NCBI RefSeq assembly: GCF_001457035.1
Contig: NZ_KQ758617.1
Location: forward strand, 806,001-870,000
Origin: Fictibacillus enclensis
Lineage (GTDB): Bacteria > Bacillota > Bacilli > Bacillales > Fictibacillaceae
Reading direction: 5' to 3'
DNA length: 64,000 nucleotides
Positions within the stretch are counted from its first letter, which is position 1. Each line of letters begins with the position of its first letter. Shown here in pieces: positions 1 through 7,514 of the stretch. Position numbers and translations under genes: made by a program. A model generated the notes under the pieces. It made no database searches and was not told the DNA's origin. It saw only the letters and a program-made list of their open reading frames with translations.

Positions 1-2
1 TG

Positions 3-179
3 ATGGTGGAAATGCCGGATGGCGTGAAGCTTAAAGATGATGACTGGATTACGGTAAAAGGCAAGATATCAGAGATCTATTATCAGCCGTTTAAAACGAA
101 TATTCCGTATGTTAAGGTCCAATCCTGGAAACAAACATCCGCTCCAAAAGAGCAATATGTATACCGGGGGAATAATTAA
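3..179 (+). CDS. YcgQ-like TIGR03943 family protein, C-terminal end only
   Basis: The open frame enters from the left edge of the window and ends at a TAA at 177-179, so only about 59 C-terminal residues are visible. The tail contains DDDWITVKGKISEIYYQPF followed by NIPYVKV and ends in YVYRGNN. This matches my memory of the end of the YcgQ family, which is encoded next to the YcgR permease-like protein. The true start lies outside the window; the ATG at position 3 is internal. The function of the family is not firmly known. The assignment rests on the tail motif alone and is tentative. Confidence 0.6.
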   Translation: MVEMPDGVKLKDDDWITVKGKISEIYYQPFKTNIPYVKVQSWKQTSAPKEQYVYRGNN

Positions 180-210
180 AGCAGATCCAACAGGATCTGC
201 TTTTTTTGTT
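180..210 (+). terminator. Rho-independent terminator after the YcgQ-like gene
   Basis: A perfect 9-bp stem AGCAGATCC / GGATCTGCT around an AACA-type loop is followed by a run of seven T. It starts directly after the stop codon at 179. Confidence 0.85.
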
Positions 211-279
211 TTGCAGGGACTGATGGCAATGCATGTTTTTACAGGAAGTGAAACATGATAAAAGAAAAAAGCGGGAGTG

Positions 280-594
280 ATGATTCTGGAAAAGCAGCCG
301 TATTATGTGAACGTGGAAACAGGAGAAGTTCATTCAGACAAAACGGTTTCCAGTTTTGAGTTTGAAATCGAAGCAACGAATGAAGAGGTTAACCGTCTTA
401 CTAAGTTATTCAGGGCATGTGATGAAGCTGCCAGGGATACGTTTTGGCGATCTCACGTTCCTTATGTCCCTTATCATAACGATCCTGACAATCACCGTTA
501 TGACGAGGCGTTAAAAGACATTTACCAATTTATCCATGATCATGGTCAGCCCCTAACACGCGAACACATAGAATCCATGGGGATTCTTGACTAA
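280..594 (+). CDS. Conserved hypothetical protein, about 104 aa
   Basis: This is a small acidic soluble protein without signal peptide or membrane segment. It has a middle stretch VPYVPYHNDPDNHRYDEAL rich in Pro, His and Tyr, and ends with a helical part (DIYQFIHDHG, TREHIESMGILD). The start is uncertain: a GTG at 277 and an ATG at 280 lie directly behind GGGAG at 273-277, a spacing that is too short for either, and no better start is seen. I believe similar short proteins occur across Bacillaceae, but I cannot name the family and infer no function. It stands alone between two terminators, so it is probably a single-gene unit. Confidence 0.65.
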   Translation: MILEKQPYYVNVETGEVHSDKTVSSFEFEIEATNEEVNRLTKLFRACDEAARDTFWRSHVPYVPYHNDPDNHRYDEALKDIYQFIHDHGQPLTREHIESMGILD

Positions 595-602
595 AATGAA
601 GC

Positions 603-649
603 AAAAAAAAGCTGCTCTGCGGTATGGTTCTACAGAGCAATAGTCAGCT
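603..649 (-). terminator. Terminator of the deoxynucleoside kinase gene
   Basis: Read on the minus strand, a stem made of GCTCTG / CAGAGC with outer AGCT / AGCT pairs is followed by a run of T (the A run at 603-610 on the plus strand). It lies downstream of the minus-strand gene ending at 710. Confidence 0.6.
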
Positions 650-709
650 CCTCGTTTTATTGTTAGTACCAGTCTTTTTTAAGAAGGAGCTGATTATTCA
701 TTGTTCCAA

Positions 710-1351
710 TTAAACGGCTACCGGTTCAAGAGAGAGGAGTTTTTCCTTAACCTGACTGAGGACCTTCTCGGCATCCTGTGGATCATGCAAGTCGTATTTC
801 GTGCTGTCTATGATCAAAACCGGCGTTTTTGTATAGTGTTTGATCCATTCCTGATACTTTGCGTGCAACGTCTTATAATAGTCGAAAAGCTCAGGGTGGT
901 TTTCAACCTGTTCATAATCACGTCCGCGGTTTTTGATGCGGGATAAAGCGGTCGGAAGGTCACTGTCCAGATAAATCAAAAGATCAGGGCGCGTGTCAGG
1001 TGATGGAGCACATTCCCGCATAAGCGTTTCAAGCAAGTCTTTATACGTTTCGAATTCCAGCTTGCTCATATTTCCGGCTTCATGATTCAATTCGGCAAAT
1101 ATCAGGTCTTCATACAGACTACGGTCAAGCACATTGTCCTGTGCTTTTGATGCCTGCCGAATCGTTTTAAAACGGGTATTTAAAAAATAGATCTGCAGAG
1201 GGAATGCCCACCGCTTTGGATTCACATAATAATCAGGCAAAATGGGGTTGTCTCCCACACTTTCATAATATATCTCACTTCCCAGCCTTGAGCTGATCAG
1301 CTCGGCAAAGGTAGTTTTGCCTGTTCCTATCATTCCTGCCATTAAAATCAC
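710..1351 (-). CDS. Deoxynucleoside kinase (dCK/dGK family)
   Basis: Predicted cytosolic kinase that phosphorylates deoxynucleosides for nucleotide salvage using ATP. Visible motifs are an N-terminal P-loop GMIGTGKTT (about residues 6-14), the DRS-type motif LDRSLYEDLIF near residue 97, and an arginine-rich lid region RIKNRGRDYE near residue 138. The length of 213 aa fits the Bacillus Dck/Dgk family. The start chosen is GTG at 1351, because GGGGG lies 9 nt upstream and the P-loop follows immediately; an ATG at 1342 is the alternative. B. subtilis has two such enzymes (for dA/dC and dG) as an adjacent pair. Here only one is present in this place, and substrate preference cannot be read from the sequence. 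Confidence 0.85.
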   Translation of the reverse strand: MILMAGMIGTGKTTFAELISSRLGSEIYYESVGDNPILPDYYVNPKRWAFPLQIYFLNTRFKTIRQASKAQDNVLDRSLYEDLIFAELNHEAGNMSKLEFETYKDLLETLMRECAPSPDTRPDLLIYLDSDLPTALSRIKNRGRDYEQVENHPELFDYYKTLHAKYQEWIKHYTKTPVLIIDSTKYDLHDPQDAEKVLSQVKEKLLSLEPVAV

Positions 1352-1550
1352 TAAACTTTTCCCCCTGTTTGATACTGTGTATATATGTATGTATTTATCT
1401 TTATCTATATATAGTGCTATATGGGCAAAGACCTTCTAAATATATCACTTTTGCCTTAAGCTGAATAGTACATTTCTGTAGATAGCTCTGTTATTATATG
1501 AATAAGGACAGGGTAACCCCTTTCCGATTATCGCGAGGAAGGTGTGTCAT

Positions 1551-2174
1551 ATGACTGTGAAACTTAAAGTGTACTCTGATTTTACATGCCCTTACTGCTA
1601 TCTTGCGGAATCTGTGATTCAGAGGGCCGCGGAAGGCAAGGATGTTGAATTAGAGTGGGTTCCATTGGAACTGCACCCATTTCCTTCGCCAACAAAAGAA
1701 TGGAACGATGTGAAAGAAAGCTGGAAGTCTTCCGTTCTCCCCTATGCGAAAGAATTGGGGATCACAATCAAGCATCCTGAAGAAACGTCCTTACCGTATA
1801 CACATTTAGCCCTTCAAGGGTACATTTATGCAAAAGAACAAGGCAGAGCCCAAGATTATGTAAAACGTGTTTTTTCTGCTCTCTTTGAAGAGGGACGGGA
1901 TATCGGCTCTAAACAAATCCTGACAGAGATTGCAGAACAATCAGGACTTGACCAAGATTCATTTCGTGCAGTTTTGGACTCTGAAGAGTATGATCGAAAA
2001 TTGAACCAAATACGGGAAGAAGCTAAAACTGAAAACATTACAGCCGCTCCAACTATGGTCATTGGTGACCGAAAGTTAAAAGGGCTTTATCCTCAAAAAG
2101 CGATCGAAAAAGCCATTCGGTGCGGAATCAGAGACGAAAAGATGCAATTTTGTGAAGGCGATGAGTGCTACTAA
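1551..2174 (+). CDS. FrnE-type DsbA family oxidoreductase
   Basis: Thioredoxin-fold protein of the DsbA/FrnE family, about 207 aa, cytosolic because no signal peptide is seen. The redox motif CPYC sits at residues 13-16 directly after the first strand (KVYSDFT). Later motifs are ELHPFPSP near residue 40 and the cis-proline region TAAPTMVIGDRKLKG near residue 165. The C terminus carries two more cysteines (CEGDEC), which could act as a second redox pair. The start is ATG at 1551 with GAGGAAGG at 1535-1542; the longer GTG frame at 1542 overlaps the ribosome binding site. Relatives act in disulfide isomerisation or oxidative-stress responses; the specific substrate is unknown. Confidence 0.85.
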   Translation: MTVKLKVYSDFTCPYCYLAESVIQRAAEGKDVELEWVPLELHPFPSPTKEWNDVKESWKSSVLPYAKELGITIKHPEETSLPYTHLALQGYIYAKEQGRAQDYVKRVFSALFEEGRDIGSKQILTEIAEQSGLDQDSFRAVLDSEEYDRKLNQIREEAKTENITAAPTMVIGDRKLKGLYPQKAIEKAIRCGIRDEKMQFCEGDECY

Positions 2175-2181
2175 ACGTAAA

Positions 2182-2219
2182 AAGAGCTTTGCAGGTATGG
2201 CCTGCAAAGCTCTTTTTTT
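2182..2219 (+). terminator. Terminator after the FrnE-like gene
   Basis: Strong stem AGAGCTTTGCAGG / CCTGCAAAGCTCT with a TATGG loop followed by seven T. Confidence 0.92.
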
Positions 2220-2220
2220 C

Positions 2221-2463
2221 ATTCTACGATGAAAAAGGGGGTTGATAGGGATGAGTACAATATATCAAACCTGAAATAGAGAGAGTTGAATATGTGATTT
2301 TTTTGATAAGCATCAAAGCCCTTTTTGCTGTTTTTGAAGAACATAAAAAAACCCTGTGCTTTTTTTCACAAACATAAAAAAAGCCTAATGTTTTTTTTTT
2401 GAGAAATCATAAAAAAAACCCTGGTCAGGGGCTTTTTTTATGTTCTATTTGAAAAAGGGGGTT
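2221..2463. repeat. Low-complexity spacer with four tandem 31-35 bp A-run/T-run repeats between direct repeats
   Basis: The 380-bp gap 2220-2599 holds no credible gene. Four imperfect tandem units begin with CAT at 2311, 2342, 2373 and 2408 (periods 31, 31, 35). Each has an A-rich run, a CCCT or GCCT core and a T run, so each can fold into a short hairpin. The last unit, 2408-2442, is a long inverted repeat (ATAAAAAAA with TTTTTTTAT around CCCTGGTCAGGGG) and would work as a bidirectional terminator. The array is flanked by two copies of GAAAAAGGGGGTT at 2231-2243 and 2451-2463, each preceded by TTCTA. Function is unknown; slippage-driven growth of a terminator is one explanation. Confidence 0.6.
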
Positions 2464-2599
2464 ACATTCTATTAGACGTGGGATACGTAAAAAAGGTTTC
2501 ACTCTTTATAAGAGAAAATAAAAAGATAGGTAAGGAATGGAAGTCATGATAAATTAAAAAGAGAGAGCAGTTAACAAATAGGGACATGGGGTATGGAAA

Positions 2600-3838
2600 A
2601 TGAAGAATAAGTTTTTTCGCCATTGGCATCCTGTAGTAACAACGATAATAATGGGGACCTTTTTTTCAAGGGCAGCTTTTTTTATGACGATGCCTTTTTT
2701 GGCTATTTTCCTTCACAAGGAGAAAGGAATGGAGCCGGAGACTATCGGCCTGATTATTGGGATCAGCGCGTTGACCGGGACGTTTGGCGGCTTTATCGGT
2801 GGCTATTTGTCCGACCGGATTGGACGCTTTCCGGTCATGATTATCGCCATCTTTACATGGAGTGCGGTCTTCGCTGGTTTCGCAGTGGCCGATACGGTGT
2901 GGAGTTTTTTCGTTTTGAATTCATTAAACGGATTGTGCCGGTCATGGTTTGAGCCGATTTCCCGGGCATTGCTGGCGGATGTGACCACAAAGGAAAACCG
3001 GTTGAGTGTGTTCAATGCCCGTTACTTTGCGATTAATGCAGGAGCGGCTCTAGGGCCTGTTACGGGAACCTATCTTGGCAGCTCAAGTTCCATGACGACT
3101 TTTTTTATTACCGCAGCTGTCTATTTTCTATATGCCCTAGTGGTAATGTTTCTAATGAAAAAATATAAAAACAGTCTTCAGCCACAGCAGGAAAAGAAGC
3201 TAACCTTAAAAATGGCGGCTCATGTGATCAGCCGCGACAAAGTACTGCTGTATTTCTTGCTCGGGAATATTGTGGTGCTCATGGCACAGGCACAAATGGA
3301 TTCCACGCTTGCACAATATATGGGAAGTTCACCGTTATTCCACCATGGAGTAACCCTGTTTTCCTACCTTATTGTAACCAATGCCGTTACCGTTTTAGTG
3401 CTTCAGTATCCCGTTACGAATTATGTAAAGAGATTTGATCCAATGTTTGCCCTGCGTATTGGAAGTGGCGCCTTCAGTCTTGCCCTTGTAGGGTTTGGCC
3501 TTTCGTCGAATTGGATATTCCTTGTTGTTTCAATGATAGTCTTAACGCTTGGAGAGATTATCGTATTTGTGGTCAGCGATGTCCTTCTGGATGATTTGGC
3601 TCCCGATCATATGCGCGGGTCCTATTTTGGGGCCATGTCGTTTCGCTCCATCGGTTTCAGTGCGGGGCCCTGGATTGGGGGATTGCTGCTTAAGTCGTTT
3701 GGTTTTACGCATGGATTCTATGTGTTTGGATGCCTGAGCCTTCTTTCTCTTCTGGCACTGCCCCTTTTTCAGATTGGACAGAAAGTGAAAAACAAAGCTG
3801 TGGGCAGCGACAACCATTCTACGTTTGGGACTACATAA
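2600..3838 (+). CDS. MFS transporter, 12 membrane segments
   Basis: Major facilitator superfamily permease of 412 aa, the usual length. Hydrophobic segments alternate with short loops along the whole chain. The signature motif A after segment 2 reads GGYLSDRIGR (about residue 73), and a motif-A-like LAPDHMRGSYFG follows segment 10. A basic cytosolic loop (KKYKNSLQPQQEKK) divides the two six-helix halves. It is most like the multidrug-type exporters of Bacillaceae (MdtH/YttB-like); the substrate cannot be read from sequence. The start ATG at 2600 has only a weak upstream GGGGTATGG. The gene is monocistronic between the repeat spacer and a hairpin at 3842. Confidence 0.85.
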   Translation: MKNKFFRHWHPVVTTIIMGTFFSRAAFFMTMPFLAIFLHKEKGMEPETIGLIIGISALTGTFGGFIGGYLSDRIGRFPVMIIAIFTWSAVFAGFAVADTVWSFFVLNSLNGLCRSWFEPISRALLADVTTKENRLSVFNARYFAINAGAALGPVTGTYLGSSSSMTTFFITAAVYFLYALVVMFLMKKYKNSLQPQQEKKLTLKMAAHVISRDKVLLYFLLGNIVVLMAQAQMDSTLAQYMGSSPLFHHGVTLFSYLIVTNAVTVLVLQYPVTNYVKRFDPMFALRIGSGAFSLALVGFGLSSNWIFLVVSMIVLTLGEIIVFVVSDVLLDDLAPDHMRGSYFGAMSFRSIGFSAGPWIGGLLLKSFGFTHGFYVFGCLSLLSLLALPLFQIGQKVKNKAVGSDNHSTFGTT

Positions 3839-3841
3839 AAA

Positions 3842-3866
3842 GAAGTGACCCTCTTTGGGTCACTTC
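3842..3866 (+). terminator. Hairpin after the MFS gene
   Basis: Perfect 10-bp stem GAAGTGACCC / GGGTCACTTC with a TCTTT loop. The T-rich stretch begins only about 10 nt later, so termination could be incomplete. Confidence 0.6.
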
Positions 3867-3978
3867 ACCTGTGTCGGTTTTTAATTTTTTTTATGACGTA
3901 AGGAAGGACTTTTCTTTTTCCTTCTCTGATTAAAAAGGCAACAACTGCACCTTTTATTCCGCTTTTTATACGAGACAT
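3865..3978 (-). CDS. Small basic protein, 37 aa, strong ribosome binding site
   Basis: On the minus strand AGGAGGGATC (3981-3990) stands 6 nt before an ATG at 3976-3978, close to an ideal Bacillus translation start. The frame encodes 37 residues: a short amphipathic N terminus MSRIKSGIKG, a hydrophobic patch AVVAFLI, and a strongly basic tail ending KKIKNRHR. The frame ends at a TGA at 3865-3867, at the base of the hairpin of the convergent MFS gene. I recognise no family. The predicted charge suggests a membrane-surface or nucleic-acid-binding microprotein. The evidence is the start signal only; a chance ORF is possible. Confidence 0.45.
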   Translation of the reverse strand: MSRIKSGIKGAVVAFLIREGKRKVLPYVIKKIKNRHR

Positions 3979-4135
3979 GCGATCCCTCCTTTTGTTTACT
4001 TCTTTACCCCTTATTGAAGTGTGAACAAACCTCCGAAACCTCCGGCCAACTTTCTTATAAACGTAGCCCGTTGCCTATACACAATGGACAGGAGGACATA
4101 GGATGTAAGGTAGTACACATAAGGGAGATGAGACT

Positions 4136-4507
4136 TTGAATAACAGACAGTTTCAATTTCCAGGGAGCCAGGGAAGCCGGCAATTCCCGGGAGGTTTTCC
4201 ACCAGGACCACCTCCTGGTCAGCAGCAGGGTCAGGGTGGCTTCCCGCCTGGACCGCCACCAACTTTTGTACCGCAAGCATCACCGGCATCACTGTCCGGG
4301 CAAGCGGGGACATTCGCTGTAGACCCTGGTGCCATACGGCCATGTTTGTTCCGGTATGTATACATCTGGCTAAACAATGGACAGGGATTTTGGGCATGGC
4401 TGACATTTGCTGGTTTTCGCTCGATCGCAGGCTTCCGGTGGAACGGCTTTAGATGGAATTACTTTGGCATGGATACAAACCGAATTTCATCCTTTGTCTG
4501 TACCTGA
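4136..4507 (+). CDS. Pro/Gly/Gln-rich protein with conserved aromatic C-terminal domain
   Basis: 123 aa. Residues 1-50 are low complexity (repeats of GGFPPGPPP and GQQQGQGG), followed by a folded-looking aromatic domain with GAIRPCLFRYVYIWLNNGQGF and later GFRWNGFRWNYFGMD. I recall this two-part layout from short Bacillus proteins often misnamed as transporters; no membrane helix or signal peptide is visible. The start is TTG at 4136, set by AAGGGAG at 4121-4127; the ATG at 4128 opens only a three-codon frame (MRL, then stop). The role is unknown. The Gly-Pro repeats suggest a surface, spore or cell-envelope protein, which is inference. Confidence 0.7.
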   Translation: MNNRQFQFPGSQGSRQFPGGFPPGPPPGQQQGQGGFPPGPPPTFVPQASPASLSGQAGTFAVDPGAIRPCLFRYVYIWLNNGQGFWAWLTFAGFRSIAGFRWNGFRWNYFGMDTNRISSFVCT

Positions 4508-4536
4508 AAAAAAGCCGTGGAAACGGCTTTTTTTTG
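4507..4536 (+). terminator. Terminator after the Pro/Gly-rich gene
   Basis: Stem AAAAAGCCGT / ACGGCTTTTT with a GGAA loop and trailing T run. It can also serve the convergent minus-strand GAF gene. Confidence 0.88.
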
Positions 4537-4566
4537 TTGTTATAAAAAGGAATAATTGCTCATTCA

Positions 4567-5136
4567 TTACTGGCCAGCGGCCTGTGTCATTTCCAGGCTC
4601 ATAATTGCCGTCCGATGACAAAGACCAGAAAGCAGCTGATTGGATAAATGGGTTTCACAAGGCAGATTTACAACAAATAGTCCAATTAGTTGTTGGGTTT
4701 CGTAATGATAAAAAGGGATGACACAATGACTGGCAAGCTCGGAGAGAAATAAGTGATCGCAGAATTCTTTGCTGATCGACAAGATGGTATGGATGGGAGG
4801 GGGAAGTCTTTTTTTTTCGTGTTGATTGACTGTGAGTGTTATTCCATTTAAGGATTGAATGTACCGGTCCGATTGGGAAGGTGAAGCTCCTACATAAAAA
4901 CATTGCTTCTGCGGGTTGAACAGCATGATGGTACAACTGGTTTCACTGTACAGCTGTTCAATTTCCAAACACAATTGGTTCATCAATGACTGAACAGACG
5001 TTAAGCGACTTTGAAAGAGTGTCAGCCACCTCGTTCGTTCAAACGTATTACTTTGACAGGAATACAGCGCGATTGTTTTGGATTGAAACGGCTTCCTGTT
5101 GTACCCTTCCAGTTCAAAGAATTGATAAGGTCTCAC
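4567..5136 (-). CDS. Stand-alone GAF-domain protein
   Basis: About 189 aa. After a variable N terminus (residues 1-45), residues 50-180 follow the GAF pattern: TSCTIMLFNPQKQCFYVGASPSQSDRYIQSLNG is the beta-strand pair and loop found in bacterial GAF domains, and VIPFYHYETQQLIGLFVV is the closing strand pair. GAF domains bind small ligands or mediate dimerisation. There is no attached kinase, GGDEF or output domain, so this is an orphan sensor module or the remainder of a larger gene. The start GTG at 5136 has GGAG 9 nt upstream; the longer TTG at 5142 is only 3 nt from it. Confidence 0.65.
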   Translation of the reverse strand: MRPYQFFELEGYNRKPFQSKTIALYSCQSNTFERTRWLTLFQSRLTSVQSLMNQLCLEIEQLYSETSCTIMLFNPQKQCFYVGASPSQSDRYIQSLNGITLTVNQHEKKRLPPPIHTILSISKEFCDHLFLSELASHCVIPFYHYETQQLIGLFVVNLPCETHLSNQLLSGLCHRTAIMSLEMTQAAGQ

Positions 5137-5342
5137 AGGCAAAAGCTCCTTTAATTGTATTCTCGATGCTGTTTTTTTTTAGGATACTAGTAACCGATTC
5201 CACAATTTTCGACATTTCAAACTTTAATATTCGACTAATAAAATATTTTAATAGAGAAATAGTGTGTCCACGTTTCCTTCCTCTGCATATGATGTTTATT
5301 ATAATAAAAAAAGTTTCCCTGAGGAAAGAAAGGTCAAAGATA

Positions 5343-5486
5343 ATGAATTGGAGCCAATTTAACCCGTTAAAAAGAGTGGAGAACTATACCATTTTTCTTC
5401 ACCATCTGGGCTTGTTCAGTGAACAGGATAAGAATGAGATATTAAAAAAAATCATGCATTTTAATCAAAGACAATCTGATAAATAA
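5343..5486 (+). CDS. Hypothetical small protein, 47 aa
   Basis: ATG at 5343 is preceded by GAGGAAAGAAAGG at 5321-5333. The 47-residue product (MNWSQFNPLKRVENY...) is soluble, mildly basic and mostly helical by eye (FSEQDKNEILKKIMHF). It lies upstream of a small membrane protein and a histidine kinase in the same direction, with gaps of 64 and 38 nt, so the three may be one transcript. No family was recognised. The longer open frame beginning at 4986 overlaps the GAF gene on the other strand and is not supported. Confidence 0.5.
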   Translation: MNWSQFNPLKRVENYTIFLHHLGLFSEQDKNEILKKIMHFNQRQSDK

Positions 5487-5550
5487 AAGACAAACACAGG
5501 AATAGAGTGGAAGAATAAACTGTTAAAAAATGATGTGGGGGAGAGGCTTT

Positions 5551-5763
5551 ATGCTGAAGTCCTGGTTATTCGACTTGTTGGCGTTGATGGCCATTATTTG
5601 TTTTCTTGGCTTCTATTTTATTCCTGGAGCCAGTTTTGGCTTTTACTTAATTTCTGTAGTGAGCGGTCTTCTGCTTATGATTCTTTGCTACAATGAAGTA
5701 AGGAAGGATTCCGATGAATATGCAAAGTTTGTCAAAAAAGAGAAGGGAAATGGAGAAACCTGA
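5551..5763 (+). CDS. Small membrane protein, two membrane segments, 70 aa
   Basis: The start is ATG at 5551 with GGGGGAGAGG at 5537-5546. The protein has two hydrophobic helices (residues 5-26 and 29-48) joined by a short PGASFG turn, then a charged cytosolic tail (EVRKDSDEYAKFVKKEKGNGET). It is encoded 38 nt upstream of the histidine kinase gene and could be a partner or simply a co-transcribed neighbour. I recognise no family. Confidence 0.6.
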   Translation: MLKSWLFDLLALMAIICFLGFYFIPGASFGFYLISVVSGLLLMILCYNEVRKDSDEYAKFVKKEKGNGET

Positions 5764-5801
5764 AGAAATAACTAAATAGGACTGGAGGGAGGAATATATA
5801 G

Positions 5802-7055
5802 ATGATAGAACATTTGATCATAAATTTATTGGTCATCCTCGTTCCGCTTATTGCTTTGCAGTTTGTATTGTTTGCAAAAAACTCCAATGTCAAACGGCCA
5901 AAATCTTTATTTATGTTTAATATCATCAATGCAGGTGTCCTTCTTGTATGCATGAGTTTCCCAATTCCCTTTGCAAACGGTATATTTTTCGATTTGCGCT
6001 ATGTCCCGCTGACCATTAGTTTTTTATATGGTGGAATTGTACCGGGGTGCCTGACGGCAGGATTGCTCATCATTTACCGGATCTATCTTGGCGGGGACGG
6101 CTTGGTGACTGCCGTCTTTTTTGCGTTGATGACCGGGTGGGTGTTTTTCGCTCAGTATAAAACGTATCATAGGCTTCCAATCCGGAAAAAACTTGTAAGA
6201 GTATCATTCATCTTATTCGGACTTACGCTTTCAAACCTTATTCTTCTTTATATTTATCTTTATTTCGCCGGAGGAGTGAAATGGGATGCAGTGAAAACAG
6301 CCGTTTATACCTTTTACCCGGTGTTGCAGGCAGGTGCGGTTATTGCTGTTGTCTCCCTGATTGAACGAATCAGACACACATTGAACCTACAGTTGCAGCA
6401 GTCAGAAATGCTTCATTCCGTCGGGCAGCTTGCCGCTTCAGTAACACATGAAGTTAGAAATCCGCTGGCGGTGGCAAGGGGCTTCATGCAAATTTTTCAA
6501 AAAGAAAAATACATACCCGAAGACAAAAAGATATTTTTAACAATGATGATCGAGGAAATCGACAGGGCACAAACGATTATTTCCGATTATTTATCACTGG
6601 TTAAAACAAATACGTCAAAGATTGAGCGGTTGAATATAACCGAATTACTGTCCTCTTTAAAGGGAGTGATGTATCCTTTTGCGTTATTAAAAGGTGTGGA
6701 GCTGGTGCAAAATGGACAAGAAGAGGTTCATGTTATCGGAGATCAGGGGAAATTAAAACAGATCTTGATGAATATCATAAAAAATGCCATCGAAGCTACA
6801 CCTGAAGGCGGGGTGGTTACCTTGTCAGCAGAGAAAGGGAACCGGGAGATTATTATACATATATCGGACACAGGGATCGGCATGGGCAGAGAACAGCTGC
6901 GGATGCTGGGAAACCCGTTCTTTTCGACAAAATCAACAGGTACTGGTTTAGGATTAATGGCCAGCTATCGTATGGCAGCAGAAATGAACGGACGGATTGA
7001 AGCGACCAGCGAAGTGGGCAAAGGTACTCATTTTAAAATTATTTTCCCCGAATAA
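5802..7055 (+). CDS. Membrane histidine kinase, KinB-like (5TM-5TMR_LYT sensor)
   Basis: 417 aa. Residues 1-190 form six or so hydrophobic segments of the 5TM-5TMR_LYT type seen in KinB and LytS-class sensors. The HisKA domain carries SVTHEVRNPLAVARG with the phospho-acceptor His at residue 216. The ATPase domain shows the N box (NIIKNAIEATPEGG), G1 box (DTGIGMG), an F box (FFSTK) and G2 box (GTGLGL). All catalytic residues are present. No response regulator gene lies nearby, as is usual for kinases feeding the Spo0F/Spo0A phosphorelay; that target is inference. The start ATG at 5802 has GGAGGGAGGAA upstream. Confidence 0.85.
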   Translation: MIEHLIINLLVILVPLIALQFVLFAKNSNVKRPKSLFMFNIINAGVLLVCMSFPIPFANGIFFDLRYVPLTISFLYGGIVPGCLTAGLLIIYRIYLGGDGLVTAVFFALMTGWVFFAQYKTYHRLPIRKKLVRVSFILFGLTLSNLILLYIYLYFAGGVKWDAVKTAVYTFYPVLQAGAVIAVVSLIERIRHTLNLQLQQSEMLHSVGQLAASVTHEVRNPLAVARGFMQIFQKEKYIPEDKKIFLTMMIEEIDRAQTIISDYLSLVKTNTSKIERLNITELLSSLKGVMYPFALLKGVELVQNGQEEVHVIGDQGKLKQILMNIIKNAIEATPEGGVVTLSAEKGNREIIIHISDTGIGMGREQLRMLGNPFFSTKSTGTGLGLMASYRMAAEMNGRIEATSEVGKGTHFKIIFPE

Positions 7056-7071
7056 TTCTATACATAAATAA

Positions 7072-7101
7072 AAAAGGACCGGCGTTACGCAGGTCCTTTT
7101 A
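7072..7101. terminator. Bidirectional terminator between kinase and cold-shock genes
   Basis: Stem AAAAGGACC / GGTCCTTTT with A and T runs on either side. It serves the kinase gene on the plus strand and the cold-shock gene on the minus strand. Confidence 0.85.
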
Positions 7102-7110
7102 TTTATGGGT

Positions 7111-7311
7111 TTATCTTTTTACAACATTAGCAGCTTGCGGTCCGCGAGCGCCATCCACAATTTCAAATTCAACTTCCTGGCCTTCTTCTAATGTCTTGAA
7201 GCCCTCAGATTGAATTGCAGAAAAGTGTACAAATACGTCATCTCCGCCTTCAACTTCAATAAAACCAAATCCTTTTTCTGCGTTGAACCATTTTACCTTA
7301 CCTGTTTGCAT
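7111..7311 (-). CDS. cspB: Cold-shock protein, CspB family
   Basis: 66-aa single OB-fold protein that binds single-stranded RNA and DNA and acts as an RNA chaperone. It has the family start [20 protein letters not shown], with RNP1 (KGFGFIEV) and RNP2 (VFVHFSAI), and ends [10 protein letters not shown]. The start is ATG at 7311 with AGGAGG 7-8 nt upstream on the minus strand; the longer frame to 7368 is the leader. A promoter at 7422-7450 would give a leader of about 100 nt, as known for cold-induced csp genes. Whether this copy is cold-induced cannot be told. Confidence 0.95.
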   Translation of the reverse strand: MQTGKVKWFNAEKGFGFIEVEGGDDVFVHFSAIQSEGFKTLEEGQEVEFEIVDGARGPQAANVVKR

Positions 7312-7421
7312 TCCTAGCCTCCTAAAACTTTGCACCCTGTGCCTTTTTATTACCATAGAACCTTTCAAACATTTACTACAAAGATACTGAATATGTAATC
7401 AAAGTCTAAATGGTTGGAATT

Positions 7422-7450
7422 ACTATATCATAGAAAAGTTTTAGGAGCAA
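7422..7450 (-). promoter_or_regulatory. Sigma-A-like promoter of the cold-shock gene
   Basis: On the minus strand TTGCTC (7445-7450) and TATAGT (7422-7427) are separated by 17 nt. The distance to the start codon leaves a leader of about 100 nt. Confidence 0.6.
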
Positions 7451-7514
7451 GAAATTTTGTCAGAAAAATTAAAATCTTTATTCAGACAGTTATTCAGTAC
7501 AAATTTTGATTTCA

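Noticed and set aside
701-946. 81-aa plus-strand frame
   Set aside because: It runs antisense inside the deoxynucleoside kinase gene and has no ribosome binding site.
4011-4406. 131-aa minus-strand frame
   Set aside because: It is antisense to the Pro/Gly-rich gene, where repetitive codons keep the other frames open.
4986-5342. N-terminal part of a 166-aa plus-strand frame
   Set aside because: It overlaps the GAF gene on the other strand; only the ATG at 5343 has a start signal.
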